Source: Clostridium sp. UBA699 (lineage in GTDB: Bacteria > Bacillota > Clostridia > Clostridiales > Clostridiaceae). From it: a stretch of DNA of 64,000 bases. The notes under the pieces were generated by a model. The model made no database searches, was not told the DNA's origin, and saw only the letters and a program-made list of their open reading frames with translations. Positions 25,051 through 33,202 of this stretch are shown here, piece after piece. The number at the start of each line of letters is the position of its first letter. The first letter of the stretch is position 1. A program made the translations under genes and the position numbers. The stretch spans positions 62,001 through 126,000 of the forward strand of contig DBML01000001.1 of assembly GCA_002298915.1 (NCBI GenBank), written 5' to 3'.

Positions 25051-25928
25051 AACGTTCCATGCTTTTCTTGCCAGGCAACACTCCGAATATCATAATAAAC
25101 GGCGATGAGCTCGGTGCTGATGCCGTCATACTTGACCTGGAGGACGCGGTATCGCCTGCTGAGAAGGATGCCGCGCGCATCCTGGTTCGCAACGCTATAA
25201 AGCTGATGAAGTTCGAGAACTGCGAGGTGGTCGTAAGGATCAACTCCCTGGACTCGGACTACTGGAGGGCGGACCTTGAGGAGATCGTGCCGCTCAAACC
25301 GGACATGATAATGCCTCCGAAAATGAGCAGCGCTGCGGATGTGCAGACCCTCGACTCGTACATCTCGGAGCTTGAGGGCAGGTCCGGCATCGAAAACAAC
25401 GCTGTCAAGCTTATCCCTCTGATCGAGACTTCGCTCGGGGTTGAAAACGCGTTTAAGATCGCGGAGGCGTCAAGGCGTGTTTCGGCGCTGTTCCTGGGAG
25501 GCGAGGATTTAACCGCGGACCTTCGCTGCAAGAGGACCAGGGAGGGGAACGAGATCGACTACGCCAGAAAGAGGCTTGTCTGCGCGGCCCGCGCTGCAGG
25601 AATCGATGTATACGACACCCCTTTCACCGACGTTAACGACGACGAGGGCATCTACGAGGACGCTGAGTATGCAAAAAGCCTCGGGTTCACAGGGAAATCA
25701 GCGATATCCCCAAGGCACGTTGCCGCAATAAACGAGGTTTTCAGCCCTTCCCGCAAGGACATAGAATACGCGTACGAGGTTATGGAGGCGATCCGCATGG
25801 CCGAAGAGCAGGGCAGAGGGGCGATAGCGCTCAGGGGCAAAATGATAGATGCGCCTATAGTGGCCCGCGCCAAGCAGACCATTGCCATGGCGGAAGAATT
25901 ATTTTTGACGGGGGGGCGGCAGAGATGA
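25047..25928 (+). CDS. citE: Citrate/citramalate lyase beta subunit
   Basis: 293 residues, the HpcH/HpaI-like aldolase TIM barrel of CitE. Motifs seen are MLFLPGNTPN, DAVILDLEDAVSP, IPLIETSLG (catalytic/Mg-binding Glu) and ALFLGGEDLTADL. It performs the lyase step, releasing oxaloacetate from citryl- or pyruvate from citramalyl-thioester. It overlaps both neighbours (citD and citF) by 4 bases, so the three subunits are translationally coupled. Confidence 0.93.
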   Translation: MKRSMLFLPGNTPNIIINGDELGADAVILDLEDAVSPAEKDAARILVRNAIKLMKFENCEVVVRINSLDSDYWRADLEEIVPLKPDMIMPPKMSSAADVQTLDSYISELEGRSGIENNAVKLIPLIETSLGVENAFKIAEASRRVSALFLGGEDLTADLRCKRTREGNEIDYARKRLVCAARAAGIDVYDTPFTDVNDDEGIYEDAEYAKSLGFTGKSAISPRHVAAINEVFSPSRKDIEYAYEVMEAIRMAEEQGRGAIALRGKMIDAPIVARAKQTIAMAEELFLTGGRQR

Positions 25929-27340
25929 GTAACAAGGTTGTGAGAACGCTTCGGGAGGCGATTGCGCTATCGGGGCTAAAGGACGGCATGACGGTTTCCT
26001 TCCACCACCACCTCAGGAACGGCGACTACGTTCTGAACATGGTGATGGAAGAGGTTGCTGCGATGAACATAAAGGGGCTGACGGTCAACGCGAGCTCCCT
26101 CTTCGACACGCACCTTCCGCTGATAGATCATGCCAGAAACAATGTCGTCAGAAAAATACAGACGGATTACATGTCAGGCGCCATAGGACGTTTCATTTCC
26201 CATGGCGTAATGGAGGAGCTCGTCGAATTCAGGACCCACGGCGGCCGGCCGAGAGACATCGAGCTGGGCATAACCCCTGTCGACGTGGCCTTTATTGCCG
26301 CTCCGGCCTCGGATCCCATGGGCAACTGCACGGGCAAATACGGCAAATCCGCCTGCGGCAGCCTGGGCTATGCGTTCCCGGACGCCATGAACGCGAAAAA
26401 GGTGGTCGTGATCACGGACACCCTGATGCCGTACCCTCTTGCCGGCTGGTCCATCCCGGAAACCTACGTGGACTACGTGGTGGAGGTGGACGTCATAGGC
26501 GATCCGAACGGAATCGTCTCGGGGACCACCAAAATAACCCGCGATCCAGTAGGGCTGGTTATGGCTGCGTCCGCGGCGCGCGTCATCCAGCATTCAGGCC
26601 TTCTCAAGGACGGTTTTTCCTTCCAGACGGGAGCGGGCGGCGCATCCCTTGCTGCTGCCAAATTCCTGAAGGACATAATGCTTAAGGAGAACATAAAGGG
26701 GAGCTTCGGCCTGGGAGGCATCACGGGCTACATGGTGGACATGCTGAAAGCGGGCTGCTTCCAGACTCTGCTGGACGTGCAGTGCTTTGACCTGGATGCG
26801 GTGGAGTCGATCCGCACCAACCCTAACCATCAGGAAATCTCCGCAGCGCATTACGCAAGCCCGAGCGCCCGAAGCGCTGTCGTGGACAGCCTCGACGTTG
26901 TGATACTCGGGGCAACGGAAATCGACACGGACTTCAACGTTAACGTCCACACAGACTCGAACGGATACATAATGGGCGGTTCGGGAGGACACAGCGACAC
27001 GGCTGCCGGAGCGAAGCTGTCAATGATAATCGCCCCGCTATCGAGAGCGAGGCTGCCCATCGTTACAGACAGGGTGACCTGCGTGTCCACACCGGGGAAG
27101 GACATCGATGTGCTGGTCACGCAGAAGGGCATCGCTGTGAACCCCAGGAACGGGGAGCTGGGCGAAAAACTCAAGAAGGCCGGCCTTCCTGTGGTCGACA
27201 TACATGAGCTAAAGAGAACAGCAGAGCGCATAACAGGAGTGCCTAGGAAGCTGGAAAAGGGCGACCGCGCCGTGGCCAAGGTAATCTACCGCGACGGAAC
27301 GCTTCTGGACACCATATACAGCGTGGCTGATTACAGATAA
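25925..27340 (+). CDS. citF: Citrate/citramalate lyase alpha subunit (acyl-ACP transferase)
   Basis: 471 residues, a little shorter than the about 510 of enterobacterial CitF. It is a CoA-transferase-like protein that exchanges acetate on the acyl carrier for the incoming acid. Conserved features include SFHHHLRNGDYVLN near the N-terminus, FQTGAGGASLAAAKFL and a glycine-rich IMGGSGGHSDTAAGAKL segment. Its start overlaps the citE stop. Next to glutamate mutase and methylaspartase genes, the expected substrate is (S)-citramalate; sequence alone does not distinguish this from citrate. Confidence 0.93.
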   Translation: MSNKVVRTLREAIALSGLKDGMTVSFHHHLRNGDYVLNMVMEEVAAMNIKGLTVNASSLFDTHLPLIDHARNNVVRKIQTDYMSGAIGRFISHGVMEELVEFRTHGGRPRDIELGITPVDVAFIAAPASDPMGNCTGKYGKSACGSLGYAFPDAMNAKKVVVITDTLMPYPLAGWSIPETYVDYVVEVDVIGDPNGIVSGTTKITRDPVGLVMAASAARVIQHSGLLKDGFSFQTGAGGASLAAAKFLKDIMLKENIKGSFGLGGITGYMVDMLKAGCFQTLLDVQCFDLDAVESIRTNPNHQEISAAHYASPSARSAVVDSLDVVILGATEIDTDFNVNVHTDSNGYIMGGSGGHSDTAAGAKLSMIIAPLSRARLPIVTDRVTCVSTPGKDIDVLVTQKGIAVNPRNGELGEKLKKAGLPVVDIHELKRTAERITGVPRKLEKGDRAVAKVIYRDGTLLDTIYSVADYR

Positions 27341-27346
27341 GCTGCC

Positions 27347-27375
27347 TTGACAAATTTGAACCAACTCCCCATAAT
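27347..27375 (+). promoter_or_regulatory. Promoter of the GntR regulator gene
   Basis: TTGACA (27347-27352), 17-base spacer, CATAAT (27370-27375). It starts 7 bases after the citF stop. The -10 falls inside the left arm of a large inverted repeat. Confidence 0.7.
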
Positions 27376-27400
27376 TGAATTAGAACAATTATGGGGAGTT
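27363..27400. promoter_or_regulatory. Perfect 15-bp inverted repeat, probable GntR operator
   Basis: AACTCCCCATAATTG (27363-27377) and its exact complement CAATTATGGGGAGTT (27386-27400), separated by 8 bases. The left arm holds the -10 box and the right arm holds the GGGGAG ribosome site. Bound protein would block the promoter. In transcripts reading through from citF, the same sequence would fold into a hairpin hiding the ribosome site. Confidence 0.7.
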
Positions 27401-27407
27401 GAATTAT

Positions 27408-28400
27408 TTGAATCTATATAGAGTTAATCCAGAAAGCGACGTGCCGATTTATCAGCAGCTGGCCGATGCGATCTATGCGGATATAAAAAGCGGGAAGCTT
27501 CCTGCGGGCACAAAGCTGGCTACCGTACGCGAAATGGCTGACCAGCTGAAGATTGCCCACGGCACAGTGAAGAGGGCTTATGACGAGCTGGAAAAAATGG
27601 GCGCGGTTGAGATGACCCAGGGGCGCGGCACGTACATCCGCTACCGTCCGGAGACCTCTGAGAGCAAAAAAGAGAGGGCCATGGACGCCATAGAGAAAAT
27701 GCTTAACCAGCTGGAAAGCCTTGATATCTCGCCGATGGAGGCGAAGATATTCATAGACTTGAAGCTGCGTGAAAGAGCCCACCTCAACAAGGGGATAAGC
27801 CTTGCGCTCATCGAGTGCAGCCCCGAGGTGCTTTATCAGCTCGATGAAAAAATGCACAAGTTCAGCAATGTGGAAACGTACAAGTACCTCTATGATGAAA
27901 TACTGAAATACCCCTATAAGATAGGCGAGGAGATGGACATAATAGTCACTTCCGCCACCCATGCGAAAGCCTTGGAAAACGTGATCGCTGAAAGAGAAAA
28001 GATCGTCAAGGTAGCTCTCAACCTGGTTCCGAGGACAATCATGCAGCTCGCGCTGCTGGGAAAAGGCCAGAAAGTCGGGATCCTCTGCCAGAGCGAGCGT
28101 TTTGCCGAGCTTTTAAAGGGCGTTGTCCGTTCGTACGCTGAACAGACAAACGTTTCCCAGCCATGGCTTTTCGACCGGGAGAGGGACTGCGGTGCGTACG
28201 TCAAGGGCGTGGAAGCGCTGCTGGTTCCGGAAGGGTATGCGAAATTCTGCAGCCGCAGGGACGCCGAGCTTATACAGAAATTCGGAAGCAAGCATATGGT
28301 GATCGAGTGCGCATACCAGATAGACCAGGGGTCTTTCATCTACCTGGATGAACGCATTAGCGAGCTGGAGGAAAAGAGAAAAATAAGCCAGTACAGATAG
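27408..28400 (+). CDS. GntR-family regulator with an unrecognised effector domain
   Basis: 330 residues. The N-terminal winged helix (about 5-75: VPIYQQLADAIYADIKSGKLPAGTKLAT, HGTVKRAYDELEKMG) is a YtrA-like GntR domain. The remaining 230 or so residues are not an FCD, UTRA or aminotransferase domain that I can identify. Segments such as IIVTSATHAKALENV and KVGILCQSERFAELLKGV suggest a two-lobed alpha/beta ligand-binding fold. The TTG at 27408 fits GGGGAG (9 bases upstream) better than the TTG at 27399, which overlaps the palindrome. Placed between citDEF and glmSLE-mal, it is the likely pathway regulator. Confidence 0.85.
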   Translation: MNLYRVNPESDVPIYQQLADAIYADIKSGKLPAGTKLATVREMADQLKIAHGTVKRAYDELEKMGAVEMTQGRGTYIRYRPETSESKKERAMDAIEKMLNQLESLDISPMEAKIFIDLKLRERAHLNKGISLALIECSPEVLYQLDEKMHKFSNVETYKYLYDEILKYPYKIGEEMDIIVTSATHAKALENVIAEREKIVKVALNLVPRTIMQLALLGKGQKVGILCQSERFAELLKGVVRSYAEQTNVSQPWLFDRERDCGAYVKGVEALLVPEGYAKFCSRRDAELIQKFGSKHMVIECAYQIDQGSFIYLDERISELEEKRKISQYR

Positions 28401-28443
28401 GAATGCCTTCGCAGGCGAGCTGCGGGGCATTCCTGCTTTTTTA
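28399..28443 (+). terminator. Terminator after the GntR gene
   Basis: AGGAATGCC (28399-28407) pairs with GGCATTCCT (28426-28434), with an inner CGCAG/CTGCG stem, followed by GCTTTTTT. Confidence 0.85.
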
Positions 28444-28455
28444 TAGTGAATTTGC

Positions 28456-28484
28456 TTGACTTTTTACCGCAAGCGATATAATAT
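28456..28484 (+). promoter_or_regulatory. Promoter of the glmSLE-mal operon
   Basis: TTGACT (28456-28461), 17-base spacer, TAATAT (28479-28484). An imperfect dyad with GTTATAT and ATATAAC half sites follows and might bind the nearby GntR regulator. No cobalamin riboswitch fits in the roughly 70-base leader. Confidence 0.68.
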
Positions 28485-28557
28485 ATAGTTATATTCCAAT
28501 ACGTTGAATTGATATATAACAATAGTAAAAAAGAGAAAATGCTATGAGGTGAGAACG

Positions 28558-28974
28558 ATGAAAAAGAAAGTTATAATCCTTGGGGTCATCGGCGCGGATG
28601 TTCATGCGGTCGGAAACAAGATACTCTACCATGCATTCACGGATGCAGGTTTTGAAGTGATCAACCTGGGAGTTATGGTTTCTCAGGAAGAATTTATTGC
28701 AGCTGCTATAGAGTCAAACGCGGATGCGATTGTGGTTTCCTCCCTTTACGGTCAGGGGGAGCTGGACTGCCGAGGGATGCGTGAAAAATGCGAAGAAGCA
28801 GGATTGAAGGATATACCGCTTCTCGTAGGCGGAAACATTGTCATAGGGAAGCAGGTTTTCGAAGAGGTTGAAAAGCGCTTCAAGGATATGGGCTTCAACG
28901 CAGCGTTCCCGCCGGGAACAAAACCAGAAACGGGCATCGAGGCGCTAAAGGAAATTCTCCATATGGAAAACTAA
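28558..28974 (+). CDS. glmS: Glutamate mutase (methylaspartate mutase) S subunit
   Basis: 138 residues, matching the 137-residue clostridial GlmS/MutS. It is the coenzyme-B12-binding subunit: the base-off DxHxxG motif is ADVHAVG with Asp14, His16 and Gly19, followed by the VVSSLYGQG and [10 protein letters not shown] segments of the B12 fold. With GlmE it interconverts L-glutamate and (2S,3S)-3-methylaspartate. AGGTGAG precedes the ATG; an in-frame GTG 9 bases earlier is part of the ribosome site. First gene of a four-gene operon. Confidence 0.96.
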   Translation: MKKKVIILGVIGADVHAVGNKILYHAFTDAGFEVINLGVMVSQEEFIAAAIESNADAIVVSSLYGQGELDCRGMREKCEEAGLKDIPLLVGGNIVIGKQVFEEVEKRFKDMGFNAAFPPGTKPETGIEALKEILHMEN

Positions 28975-28988
28975 CTGGAGGTGGAAGC

Positions 28989-30374
28989 ATGAAGCCCGTT
29001 TTACTGATTGACTTTGGCAGCACCTATACAAAGGTTACAGCAGTGGACCTGGACAGCGAGCAGCTGCTGGGCACGGCGTCAGCATACACCACTGTCCAAA
29101 CCGACATAAACATTGGGCTCGACAACGCGATCAAGCTTTTGGAAGAGAAAACAGGCAGGCTGGATTTCACGGAACGCTTCGCTTGCTCCTCAGCTGCAGG
29201 CGGGCTGAGGATGATCACAAGCGGTCTTGTTCCGGAGCTGACGGCCGAAGCTGCAAAGGTGGCAAGCTTGGGCGCGGGAGCAAAGATCGTCAAGGTTTTC
29301 AGCTTTCAGCTTACAGAGGACGACATAGAGTACATCCGCAAGGAAAACCCTGACATCTTCCTTCTGGTTGGCGGCACCGACGGGGGGAATTCGGAATGCA
29401 TCATACATAATGCGAAAATGCTGGCGGCAATACCTAGCGATTTTCCAATCGTGATCGCAGGGAACAGGTCGGCGGCAAAGGAGTGCCAGCGCATCCTTGA
29501 AGGACGGCAGGTGTACGTATGCGAAAACGTGATGCCGAAATTCGGAGTGCTGAACGCAGAGCCGGCTCAGAAGCAGATCAGGGAGATTTTTCTTCACCGG
29601 ATCATCCAGGCGAAAGGCATAACGAAGGCGGCTTCGCTGATATCGGGAATACTGATGCCGACGCCTTCCGCGGTGATGAAAGCGATGAAGCTTCTGGCGG
29701 AAGGCTTCGAGGGAGAGAAGGGGATAGGTGATCTGATCGGCGTAGATGTGGGCGGAGCGACAACCGATGTCTATTCCATAGCGGACGGCATGCCGGACAG
29801 CGCAAGCACTGTCTACAGGGGCTTGCCGGAACCCTACGCCAAGCGAACGGTGGAGGGCGATATCGGGATGAGATACAGCATCGCCGGAATCGTTGAGGCT
29901 GCAGGCGTAAAGCGCATAAGCCAGCTATCCGGACTTTCCGCTGAGAGGGCGGGGGAGCTGATAGACTACCTTGCGGTGAACACGGAAGTGCTGCCAAACG
30001 GAGATCTCGAACTGGAGATGCTGGATTACGCGCTTGCATCCCTTGCCATAGAGACGGCGGTAACGAGGCATGCCGGAACCATAGAGGAAGCGTACACCAT
30101 GATGGGCGTGACCTACGTGCAGACAGGCAAGGACCTCACCGGTGTAAAACAGATTATTGCTACAGGCGGCAGCCTGATCCATACAAAACGGACAGCTTCC
30201 ATAGCTGCCCATGCCATGTACGACGAGAGGAACCCGATGTCACTGAGGCCAAAGGCTGCAGAGATATGGATCGACAGAAGCTACATCCTGGCAGCAATGG
30301 GGCTGCTATCGGAACATCATCCGCAAATCGCGTTACGAATAATGAAGAAGGAGCTGAAGAAAGATGGATATTAA
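28989..30374 (+). CDS. glmL: GlmL/MutL reactivase-type ATPase of glutamate mutase
   Basis: 461 residues, actin/Hsp70-like ASKHA fold: phosphate 1 loop [15 protein letters not shown] at the N-terminus, phosphate 2 loop [13 protein letters not shown] (near residue 250), and adenosine motif [11 protein letters not shown]. It lies between the S and E subunits, as in Clostridium glm loci. Its exact activity is less studied; exchange of damaged B12 in the mutase, as for diol-dehydratase reactivases, is the usual inference. GGAGGTG precedes the ATG. It overlaps glmE by 11 bases. Confidence 0.94.
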   Translation: MKPVLLIDFGSTYTKVTAVDLDSEQLLGTASAYTTVQTDINIGLDNAIKLLEEKTGRLDFTERFACSSAAGGLRMITSGLVPELTAEAAKVASLGAGAKIVKVFSFQLTEDDIEYIRKENPDIFLLVGGTDGGNSECIIHNAKMLAAIPSDFPIVIAGNRSAAKECQRILEGRQVYVCENVMPKFGVLNAEPAQKQIREIFLHRIIQAKGITKAASLISGILMPTPSAVMKAMKLLAEGFEGEKGIGDLIGVDVGGATTDVYSIADGMPDSASTVYRGLPEPYAKRTVEGDIGMRYSIAGIVEAAGVKRISQLSGLSAERAGELIDYLAVNTEVLPNGDLELEMLDYALASLAIETAVTRHAGTIEEAYTMMGVTYVQTGKDLTGVKQIIATGGSLIHTKRTASIAAHAMYDERNPMSLRPKAAEIWIDRSYILAAMGLLSEHHPQIALRIMKKELKKDGY

Positions 30375-31815
30375 GAATATAAAGATCCCTGAAGGAGAGT
30401 TTGAACAACTCAGAAAAGAAGTGTTGACTCAGTGGCCGACAGGAAAGGATGTAAACCTTGAGGAAGCGGTTGCATACCACAAGTCCATGCCTGAGCACAA
30501 GGACTTTTCCAAGAAGCTGATCAAGGCGAAAAACGAAAAAAGGACACTCATCGAACCTCGAGCAGGCGTTCCTGTTATAGACGAACACATAAAGCTTTTA
30601 AAATACCTCCAGGACAACGGCGAGGCAGACCTGCTGCCGACCACCATCGACAGCTACACCCGTCAGAACCGCTATCCCGAGGCTGAGAACGGCATAAGCG
30701 AATCCATAAAGCTAAACAGAGCAATGCTCAACGGCTTCCCTGCAGTAAACCACGGCGTGGCCGGCTGCCGCAGGATAATAGACAGCCTTGACACTCCGGT
30801 TCAGGTTAGGCACGGCACTCCCGATGCCAGGCTGCTTACGGAGATAACGTACGCGGGAGGCTTCACAAGCTACGAAGGCGGCGGTATTTCCTACAACCTT
30901 CCTTACTGCAAGAACGTGCCTATGGAAAAGACCATTCGCGACTGGCAGTACGTTGACCGACTGACAGGCCTGTACGAGGAGATGGGAATATCTATCAACA
31001 GAGAACCTTACGGTCCGCTCACAGGAACTCTTGTTCCGCCGTTTGTATCCCATGCGGCGGCAATCATAGAAGCGCTGCTCGCTGCAGAGCAGGGCGTTAA
31101 GAACATCACTGTAGGCTACGGACAGTGCGGCAACCTGATCCAGGACATCGCGGCCATCCGAACCCTCGAGGAGCTCACAGACGAATATCTTCAGAAATAC
31201 GGCTATAACGATGTTGTGGTCACAACGGTTCTCCACCAGTGGATGGGCGGTTTCCCTGCCGACGAGGCAAAAGCTTTCGGCGTAATCTCACTGGGCAGCA
31301 CAATAGCAGCCCTTGCAAAGGCTACCAAGGTCATAGTCAAGACACCGCACGAAGCGGTCGGCATACCTACCATGGAAGCTAACGCTGCAGGTCTCCGCTG
31401 CACGAAGCAGGTCGTAAACATGCTTTCAGACCAGAATTTCCAGAACAACGAGCTGGAGATCGAGAAGGAAGTCATAAGGCAGGAAACACGCTGCATAGTG
31501 GACAAGTGTTTCGAGCTGGGAGAGGGCGACATAGCGGTCGGCGTATGCAGAGGCGTTGAAGCCGGCGTGCTTGACGTGCCGTTTGCGCCATGCCGTGCGA
31601 ACGCCGGGCTCATGCTTCCGGCCAGGGACAACAACGGCGCAGTCCGAGTCCTCAACATGGGCAACATTCCTTTCAGCAAGGAGCTGAAGGATTTCCACAA
31701 GTCAAAGATCGAGGAACGCGCAAAGGCTGAAAAACGCGAGGTTTCGTTCCAGATGGTAATAGATGACGTATATGCGATAGGCAAGGGCCGCCTTGTAGGA
31801 CGACCTAGATATTAA
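30364..31815 (+). CDS. glmE: Glutamate mutase (methylaspartate mutase) E subunit
   Basis: 483 residues, the same length as the clostridial enzyme. It is a TIM-barrel catalytic subunit that binds glutamate and sits over the cobalamin carried by GlmS. Recognisable stretches include [32 protein letters not shown] and [16 protein letters not shown]. It starts inside the end of glmL and is followed 20 bases later by methylaspartate ammonia-lyase, so product passes to the next enzyme of the pathway. Confidence 0.96.
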   Translation: MDIKNIKIPEGEFEQLRKEVLTQWPTGKDVNLEEAVAYHKSMPEHKDFSKKLIKAKNEKRTLIEPRAGVPVIDEHIKLLKYLQDNGEADLLPTTIDSYTRQNRYPEAENGISESIKLNRAMLNGFPAVNHGVAGCRRIIDSLDTPVQVRHGTPDARLLTEITYAGGFTSYEGGGISYNLPYCKNVPMEKTIRDWQYVDRLTGLYEEMGISINREPYGPLTGTLVPPFVSHAAAIIEALLAAEQGVKNITVGYGQCGNLIQDIAAIRTLEELTDEYLQKYGYNDVVVTTVLHQWMGGFPADEAKAFGVISLGSTIAALAKATKVIVKTPHEAVGIPTMEANAAGLRCTKQVVNMLSDQNFQNNELEIEKEVIRQETRCIVDKCFELGEGDIAVGVCRGVEAGVLDVPFAPCRANAGLMLPARDNNGAVRVLNMGNIPFSKELKDFHKSKIEERAKAEKREVSFQMVIDDVYAIGKGRLVGRPRY

Positions 31816-31835
31816 TTGGTAAAGGAGAACGTGCT

Positions 31836-33092
31836 ATGAAAATTGTTGATGTTGTTTGTTCGGAAGGACGTACCGGCTTTTATTTCGATGACCAGCGCGC
31901 CATCAAGAAGGGTGCCGGCCACGACGGTGTTTTCTATATAGGCAAGCCTGTTACGGAGGGCTTTACTTCCGTAAGGCAGGCGGGTGAGTCGATCTCCGTC
32001 ATGCTCATCCTGGAAGACGGCCAGGTCGCTTACGGCGACTGCGCTGCGGTCCAGTACAGCGGAGCCGGCGGACGCGACCCGCTTTTCCTGGCTAAGGACT
32101 TCATACCGCTCATAGACAAGCATATCAAGCCGGAGCTTGTCGGAAAGGAAGCTGATTCCTTCCGTGGCCTCTGCGAGATGATGGAGGCTATCCAGATTGG
32201 CGGGAAGCGCCTGCACACTGCGATCCGCTATGGAGTCTCACAGGCCATCCTTGATGCTGTTGCGAAAGCAAGCGGCCGACTCATGTGCGAAGTCGTTGCC
32301 GACGAATACGGCTGCACCGTGTCGGAAACCCCGGTTCCGATTTTCACGCAGTCCGGCGATGACCGCTACGACAACGCAGACAAGATGATCATCAAGGGAG
32401 CCCAGGTGCTGCCTCACGCTCTGATAAACAACGTTGAAACGAAGCTTGGCAGGAACGGCGAAAAGCTCGCCGAGTACGTTGTCTGGCTCCGCGAAAGAAT
32501 ACTCAACAACCGCTTGAGCGAAGACTACAATCCTGTCCTTCACATAGACGTGTACGGCACAATAGGGGTTGCCTTCGGCGACAACAACTACAAGGCCATG
32601 GCCGACTACCTTGCAAAGCTTGAGGAGCTGGCAAAGCCTTTCAAGCTGAGGATAGAGGGCCCTATGGATTGCGACACGGACAGGGAAACGCAGATGATCG
32701 CTCTGGCGGGACTAACCAAGGAGCTCGATTCCAGAGGAATCAACGTTGAGCTCGTAGCCGACGAATGGTGTAACACGCTCGAGGATATAAAATATTTTGC
32801 AGACAACAAGGCCGGACACATGGTCCAGATAAAGACACCTGACCTTGGAGGAATCAACAATACGATCGAGGCGGTCCTTTACTGCAAGGAAAAAGGTATA
32901 GGCGCATACCAGGGCGGTACCTGCAACGAAACCGAGCGAAGCGCTCAGGTCTGCGTAAACTGCGCAATGGCCACCAAGCCTGACCAGATACTTGCTAAGC
33001 CTGGCATGGGCGTCGATGAAGGCTTCATGATAGTTTTCAACGAAATGCAGCGCATACTCGCATTGCGCAAGGCAAAGCAAAACAGAAAATAG
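31836..33092 (+). CDS. mal: Methylaspartate ammonia-lyase
   Basis: 418 residues, close to the 413-residue clostridial enzyme. It is an enolase-superfamily enzyme that removes ammonia from 3-methylaspartate to give mesaconate. Sequence features include IFTQSGDDRYDNADKMI, HIDVYGTIGVAF, ADEWCNTLEDI, VQIKTPDLGGINNT (catalytic Lys region) and GGTCNETERSAQ. AAAGGAG precedes the ATG. Last gene of the operon, followed by a strong terminator. The next enzyme, mesaconate hydratase, is not in this window. Confidence 0.96.
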   Translation: MKIVDVVCSEGRTGFYFDDQRAIKKGAGHDGVFYIGKPVTEGFTSVRQAGESISVMLILEDGQVAYGDCAAVQYSGAGGRDPLFLAKDFIPLIDKHIKPELVGKEADSFRGLCEMMEAIQIGGKRLHTAIRYGVSQAILDAVAKASGRLMCEVVADEYGCTVSETPVPIFTQSGDDRYDNADKMIIKGAQVLPHALINNVETKLGRNGEKLAEYVVWLRERILNNRLSEDYNPVLHIDVYGTIGVAFGDNNYKAMADYLAKLEELAKPFKLRIEGPMDCDTDRETQMIALAGLTKELDSRGINVELVADEWCNTLEDIKYFADNKAGHMVQIKTPDLGGINNTIEAVLYCKEKGIGAYQGGTCNETERSAQVCVNCAMATKPDQILAKPGMGVDEGFMIVFNEMQRILALRKAKQNRK

Positions 33093-33108
33093 CAATCAGG
33101 ATGGGGTT

Positions 33109-33150
33109 GTTGCAAAACTAAGTAATTAGTTTTGCAACGGCCCTTTTTTC
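33109..33150 (+). terminator. Terminator of the glm-mal operon
   Basis: Perfect 13-bp stem GTTGCAAAACTAA (33109-33121) with TTAGTTTTGCAAC (33126-33138), GTAA loop, then GGCCCTTTTTT. Confidence 0.88.
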
Positions 33151-33202
33151 ATGGTTCAAAACCTGAAATGTGGGCATAATGAGACGGGAGGTGGGATATC
33201 AT

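Noticed and set aside
24775..27340. Dedicated citrate fermentation operon
   Set aside because: No citrate transporter, oxaloacetate decarboxylase or CitAB sensor pair is present, and the neighbours are methylaspartate-pathway genes, so citramalate is the better substrate guess.
28401..28557. Cobalamin riboswitch before glutamate mutase
   Set aside because: The region after the promoter leaves only about 70 bases of leader and lacks the B12-box and the large multi-helix fold; only a promoter and weak dyad are seen.
33109..33138. Insertion-sequence terminal repeats
   Set aside because: The inverted repeat is a compact hairpin with a 4-base loop followed by T residues, directly after mal, so it is a terminator.
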